From Bolinopsis microptera (Eukaryota; Ctenophora; Tentaculata; Lobata; Bolinopsidae): a DNA stretch of 64,000 nt. A program made the position numbers and the translations under genes. Position 1 is the stretch's first letter, and every line of letters starts with the position of its first letter. The stretch lies in assembly GCF_026151205.1 (NCBI RefSeq), contig NC_087076.1:9648902-9712901 (forward strand). Direction: 5' to 3'. The notes under the pieces were generated by a model. It worked only from the letters and a program-made list of their open reading frames with translations. It searched no databases and had not been told where the DNA came from. Below are positions 59,951 through 64,000 of the stretch, one piece after another.

Positions 59951-61456
59951 CACATATCAGGTCCCTACTGCTTGTAATAAGAAATTGTATGCTATCAGCT
60001 ATGATATGTAACTAATGTATGTAACACTAACATGTTGGCTCGCCGTTGGAATGTTCCCAGATCGAGAATATTCCTCCTTACCAAAATACGCGTGTATGGT
60101 GTAAGTTACAGGATCACGAGGTTGATAATTTGTCCACGTGACCGTTTGGCGCGCGGTGTGCACGTGGGCCCATGGGAAATTTCTGATACATGTGTTCCGT
60201 TGTCTGTACTTAGTTCACTATAAAGTATGACTTTATATGCGAAATTGAAAAAAAAACTATAGCTTAATAATGGAAAAATCAAATAAATGGAATGGAAAAT
60301 GGTCTCGAAAAGTCAAAAAATGTGACTAAAATTGTTGTAGATTAAAAATTTGCGAAATTTGTGACTAAAATTATAGTAACCAAAATTATAGTAACCAAAT
60401 TTATTGTGACCCAAATTTGTTGGCCCTAAGGTAATATAAAATATAAAGTTCCGTGATCCTGACTTAATATATACATATGTATATGCTCTACTAAAATTTT
60501 GGTCTACTTCAAAATTAGTCGCCGAAAATTTTAGTCACATGAAATTTGGTTTACAACAATTTTAGTCAAAAGTTTGACTAAATTTATGGTAGACTTAATT
60601 TGTCGTTCTTAAGTTAGCAGTGAATTAATGACTCTTGTTTCTTCTTCCAACCTGAACTTGATGAACGATGTTTCATGTTCACCATTGGATGAGATCGTTT
60701 GGTACTGTTTCGAGTTGAATACTGTACGATTTATTTAAAAAGTTAAGTGAGTTAAGGTCGGCTGATTGATTGTGGCCGGCAACCTCAGCAAGTGGCACAT
60801 CCGTAAAAGATAGCGGTTAATGAGTTCCTAGTTGATTCTGCACCTCAGAAGACATGAATTGTGTTGCAGTAAGTTTATTAAATCTTCCTGCGATTCTTTA
60901 AGCCTTAAAATTCAACATTATCATAATTTGTCACCTACCCCTATCAGCCACTCCTCCTGGTACATTCTACGATAACATAATTGATAATGATTCTTAATTA
61001 AACTGGGTCGAGAGTTCCCCTTTTGAGCAACAAAAACACTAATTTCCTCGAAAAAGGGTCCGGTTCTATTGTAAAACAGTTCGTTACTGTATTCACAGTC
61101 ACGCCGTTACTGAACTAAATTAGTCTGGAAAGTAACTTATAGTTATAAATTTCAACGTTTAATTTGCTGCTTTATTTCCCTGCAGCGATCAGTTTCCATT
61201 CCTTAGCTTTGTATTATTCTTGCGACACTAGCGTAGCCTTGCTGCCACTGGTCTGACAAATATTATTCTTAAACGCAAAAAGTTTTTAAAATTTTCCTGA
61301 GATTTTGAAGCCTTAAATTCAACATAATCATAATTTTTATTCTCAATCGCATAATTACATTGCTAACATAATTATAATAAAAGATACCATTATCACGTGA
61401 TCATAACATGTGAATATCTCCCAGACTTTGGTCTTAGAACTAGCTATAAAGCTATA
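59951..61456. other. Intergenic region upstream of the apextrin-like gene
   Basis: No gene supported. It contains an imperfect palindromic element at 60321-60600 and a direct repeat of about 55 bp (ccttaaaattcaacattatc) near 60878 and 61288. Confidence 0.5.
60321..60600. repeat. Palindromic AT-rich element (actaaaatt family)
   Basis: tgactaaaattgttgta on the left is inverted on the right as tacaacaattttagtca (60551-60567), with several extra copies of gtgactaaaat between. Probably a MITE; no target duplication is clear. Confidence 0.5.
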
Positions 61457-61549
61457 ATGGCTGCTTGGTTACGTGCATTCTCCTGCGCTATACTTCTGTT
61501 TTGCATTCTACTTGGGGGAGCTGAGGCTAAACGACGACGACCAGAATCG
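61457..61549 (+). CDS. Apextrin-like secreted protein, exon 1
   Basis: 31 codons from ATG to donor GTAAGT, phase 0. Encodes a clear signal peptide: MAAWLRAF, the hydrophobic core CAILLFCILLGG, likely cleavage after AEA, then a basic KRRR. The product is therefore secreted or enters the secretory pathway. Confidence 0.8.
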
Positions 61550-61751
61550 GTAAGTGATATTAAATCGGAATGGTGATAATAAATTAATACGATTCAAAAT
61601 GATTTGAAATCTACAGTAAACCTTCACTCCAAATGCAGAATGCTAGCTACAGTTTTCTAAAATCAATATTCAGATTCTAAACCATACAGATATCGTTCAA
61701 ACGAAACCATGGGTACCAACGAGCGATTCGTTAATCATAAATTTTTTCAAG

Positions 61752-62351
61752 GGTATCCTAATGGCTTCGATGCAAGATAGCATATCTTTGCTTACTTCTA
61801 TGACGACAAAGATGACGATACAATTGGATGAAGCAAGAACGGAGATTGAGCAGCTAAAGAGCGAACTTTCAGCGTCGCAAAGCAAGATGGTACAGTTAGC
61901 AGATGCAACATCTTCGTTGAAAAACGAATCTAAAGCCGACATAGAAGAGCTTAAGAGTGAACTTTTAAACTCGCAAAGCAAGATGGTCCAGTTCAAAAAT
62001 GAATCTAAAGAGCTTACAAGTGAGTTGAAAAGCAACCTGTCAACTACAAATGGGAAAGTGGATAGCCTTGCAGAGAAACAGGTTGAGTTGGAAAGTACCA
62101 CTTCCTCGTTAAAGAACGAACCTGCTTCTTGGCCAGAGGGATCCTACTGTTTTCTATCTAAAGGTGGTAGTTGCCCGGTGGGATTTACTAGGTATATCGG
62201 ACATATGAAGGGAATTTACACGATTAGAAACAGTAATGGGTATACACAACCAATAACATTCGGGGACAGTTCCATTGGTTGTCGCCAAAGCTGTTCATAT
62301 GGTTCACCCGAGTACAATGCAAATCTTGTGATAACGTCTTGTTGCAAATAG
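61752..62351 (+). CDS. Apextrin-like secreted protein, exon 2
   Basis: 200 codons including TAG, acceptor attttttcaag. The first 115 residues form a coiled coil with two similar repeats (IEELKSELLNSQSKMVQ and IEQLKSELSASQSKMVQ). The last 70 residues are a cysteine-containing domain beginning WPEGSYCFLSKGGSCPVGF and ending ITSCCK, matching the general pattern of the apextrin C-terminal (ApeC) domain: WP-x-GSY, CP-x-GF, a final CC. ApeC proteins occur in many invertebrates, and some bind bacterial wall components. This domain is shorter than typical copies, so the assignment is moderate. Total length is about 230 residues; coiled-coil oligomers are likely. Confidence 0.72.
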   Translation, partial: GILMASMQDSISLLTSMTTKMTIQLDEARTEIEQLKSELSASQSKMVQLADATSSLKNESKADIEELKSELLNSQSKMVQFKNESKELTSELKSNLSTTNGKVDSLAEKQVELESTTSSLKNEPASWPEGSYCFLSKGGSCPVGFTRYIGHMKGIYTIRNSNGYTQPITFGDSSIGCRQSCSYGSPEYNANLVITSCCK

Positions 62352-62649
62352 ATAACAAAATCTGAACAGACTACAGTTAATGTATATTTCAATGGTATTT
62401 TGAATGTTTAATCACTCGAACAAATAACCGTGCAAATCCAGTTATACACGTTCTAAGACACTTTTAATATATTTTAACTGATCATTTGGTTTACTACATT
62501 TTTCCAATTATGGAGCGTGGAATTTATTTGAAATTTTATATGAAATTTTAAACAGTTATTATTAATTTAATTATTATTTACCGATTGGCAAGATATTTGT
62601 AGATCACAGAAAAACATTCAATAATTTGTATTTCTTCTTGAGTCATTAA

Positions 62650-62655
62650 AATAAA
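62650..62655 (+). terminator. Poly(A) signal of the apextrin-like gene
   Basis: AATAAA about 300 bp after the stop codon. Confidence 0.5.
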
Positions 62656-62724
62656 TTAAACATAAAAAATGTAACCCTACCAAATCCAAACGTGATTTAT
62701 TTATTCAACTATCTAGGAAAAGTT

Positions 62725-62861
62725 TTGGAGGACTTCGCCGCTTCGACGCGCCGCGCGAACTAGCATTCTTGCTTCGCATTCTTCGCATTCTTGCTTCGCA
62801 TCGTCGATCGTTGCTCTGCTTCGCAGAGCAACGATCTCGATGGGTTGACATCGTCAACCAA
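62725..62861 (-). mobile_element. Family B MITE, copy 3, 9-bp TSD
   Basis: Flanked by GGAAAAGTT at 62716-62724 and 62862-62870, exact. On the minus strand it runs from ttggttgacgatgtcaaccc to ggcgaagtcctccaa. Contains a hairpin with 14-bp arms (gatcgttgctctgc) and a 3-nt loop. Confidence 0.93.
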
Positions 62862-62970
62862 GGAAAAGTTTAATTAAAGCATAGTAAGTTGTTTTGTTTA
62901 CTAATAGTAATACTGATACAGTACAATATTAGATAACCTCCAAGTTACCAAATAAATGAACACATCAGTT

Positions 62971-63148
62971 GGCAGATAAAGAAGCACGTGACAAGTAACC
63001 AGATAAAGAAGCACGTGAAAAGTAACCAGATGAAGAAGCACGTGACAAGTAACCAGATAAAGAAGCACGTGATAAGTAACCAGATAAAGAAGCACGTGAC
63101 AAGTAACCAGATCAACAAGCACGTGACAAGTAACCAGATCAACAAGCA
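62971..63148. repeat. 27-bp tandem repeat with CACGTG in each full unit
   Basis: Six full units of cacgtgacaagtaaccagat plus 7 bp. CACGTG begins at 62985, 63012, 63039, 63066, 63093 and 63120, exactly 27 bp apart. The reading frames across it on both strands are artefacts. Confidence 0.95.
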
Positions 63149-63248
63149 CACACCTGTCTCAAATACCCTCTCAGAATCTCCTTCTGTTCCAACAGAGGGT
63201 GTCCCCGGCCGTGTTTTAGGCTGCACTGCATCCCCAGTCCAGCCCGGG

Positions 63249-63870
63249 GTTTTGACTGAATTTCTCACCCGCAACCAATTAGTCAGTCAACTATAAATGG
63301 CAAAGCTTAACAAAACGAAAATTATATTTTCCAATTTCTGTCCCATTTTCAAATATGAAGATTTCTGAGCACAAATTTGACAGATTGGATGAAATTTTTG
63401 CCCAGAGAGCAATAAGTCAGTTAATTGATGATGGCATGAAACCCAATTGAGGTACTGGGATTCAAAATCACGAATAAAATTGCAAAATCATATTGTCCCA
63501 TTCTCTGTCCCATTTTCGGTTTTTGAAGTTGAAATTGCCAGGAACCAAATTTCACAGTTTTAACTAAATTTCTCTCCCGCAATCAATTAATCAGTCAACT
63601 ATAGATGAAAAATGACACGATTGAGGTGCTGCAAGTTTGATTTCGATCGGAGGAAGCTCGATCGTGGGAGAAAGCTTAACAAAACGAAAATTCATATTTT
63701 CCAATTTCTGTCCCATTTTCATATATGAAAATTTCTGAGCACAAATTTGACAGATTGGATACAATTTTTGCCCAGAGACCAGTAAGTCAGTTAATTGATG
63801 ATGGTATGAAACCATATTGAGGTACTGGAAGTCAAAATCCCGAAGAAAATTGAGAAATCATATTGACTTC
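63249..63870. repeat. Diverged direct duplication
   Basis: Two copies share ttctcacccgcaaccaatta-like starts (63261 and 63569) and long matches from aagcttaacaaaacgaaaat (63303 and 63672) to gaggtactgg. The second copy carries about 60 bp extra. No gene is seen here or in the remaining bases to the window end. Confidence 0.8.
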
Positions 63871-64000
63871 TTACCCTCGATGATGACTTTGCTTCAAAAG
63901 CCATCGATTGGGGACAAAACAGTCGTTTTATGAAATGCTGCGTACCCAGCTGACATCCCTGAATTTTATAGTCAAGTTATAGGTTGGGGAAATTAGCATG

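Noticed and set aside
61445-61450. TATAAA just upstream of the apextrin-like ATG
   Set aside because: It is only 7 bp before the ATG, too close to act as a TATA box for that start.

Overview
The window is nuclear DNA from an invertebrate animal. Genes are split by GT-AG introns, AT-rich intergenic DNA carries many microsatellites and small DNA transposons, and there are non-LTR retrotransposons. The gene families seen (an apextrin/ApeC-like secreted protein and a DM9-repeat protein with a beta-trefoil tail) are typical of cnidarians, molluscs and other marine invertebrates. The species cannot be fixed from sequence alone; a cnidarian or similar marine invertebrate is my guess.

Layout. 1-6 kb: AT-rich, no convincing gene, one 22-bp minisatellite. 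6.1-8.4 kb (+): a three-exon gene for a 147-residue protein with three EL-x3-[LM]-x2-R motifs and an acidic tail. 8.8-11.3 kb: a dense nest of short transposons inserted into one another; several carry readable 9-bp or 8-bp target-site duplications. 11.8-12.4 kb (-): a weak hypothetical gene. 13-16 kb: microsatellites and two MITEs. 16.3-48.1 kb (-): one long gene, here called MARCKS/BASP1-like, with a TATA promoter at 48.1 kb, a second first exon at 43.7 kb and a string of short exons that all keep the same reading phase. Its products are acidic, Ala/Glu/Pro- and Lys-rich, with separate exons carrying basic-amphipathic patches. Its 16-kb intron holds a 1.05-kb mariner-type MITE and a long CCCT microsatellite; another transposon nest lies at 44.4-45.3 kb, between the alternative first exon and exon 5.

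50.0-50.7 kb (-): an unrecognised coiled-coil protein. 51.9-53.1 kb (-): the DM9/beta-trefoil gene, with a poly-G tract and a decayed half-exon in its first intron. 53.6-55.9 kb: MITEs and tandem 5'-truncated LINE tails. 56.6-59.9 kb (+): a nearly complete non-LTR retrotransposon (endonuclease plus reverse transcriptase, broken by one frameshift) with an 11-bp target-site duplication. 61.5-62.7 kb (+): the secreted apextrin-like gene. 62.7-64 kb: a further MITE, a 27-bp tandem array with a CACGTG in each full unit, and a diverged ~310-370 bp duplication.

The genes do not form an obvious pathway. The DM9 and apextrin-like genes are both of types linked to innate recognition and lie 8 kb apart. 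The clearest new observation is a family of roughly 100-185 bp elements with 9-bp target duplications, supported by reciprocal empty sites within the window. The clearest gene-level oddity is the all-phase-0 exon series of the MARCKS-like gene.
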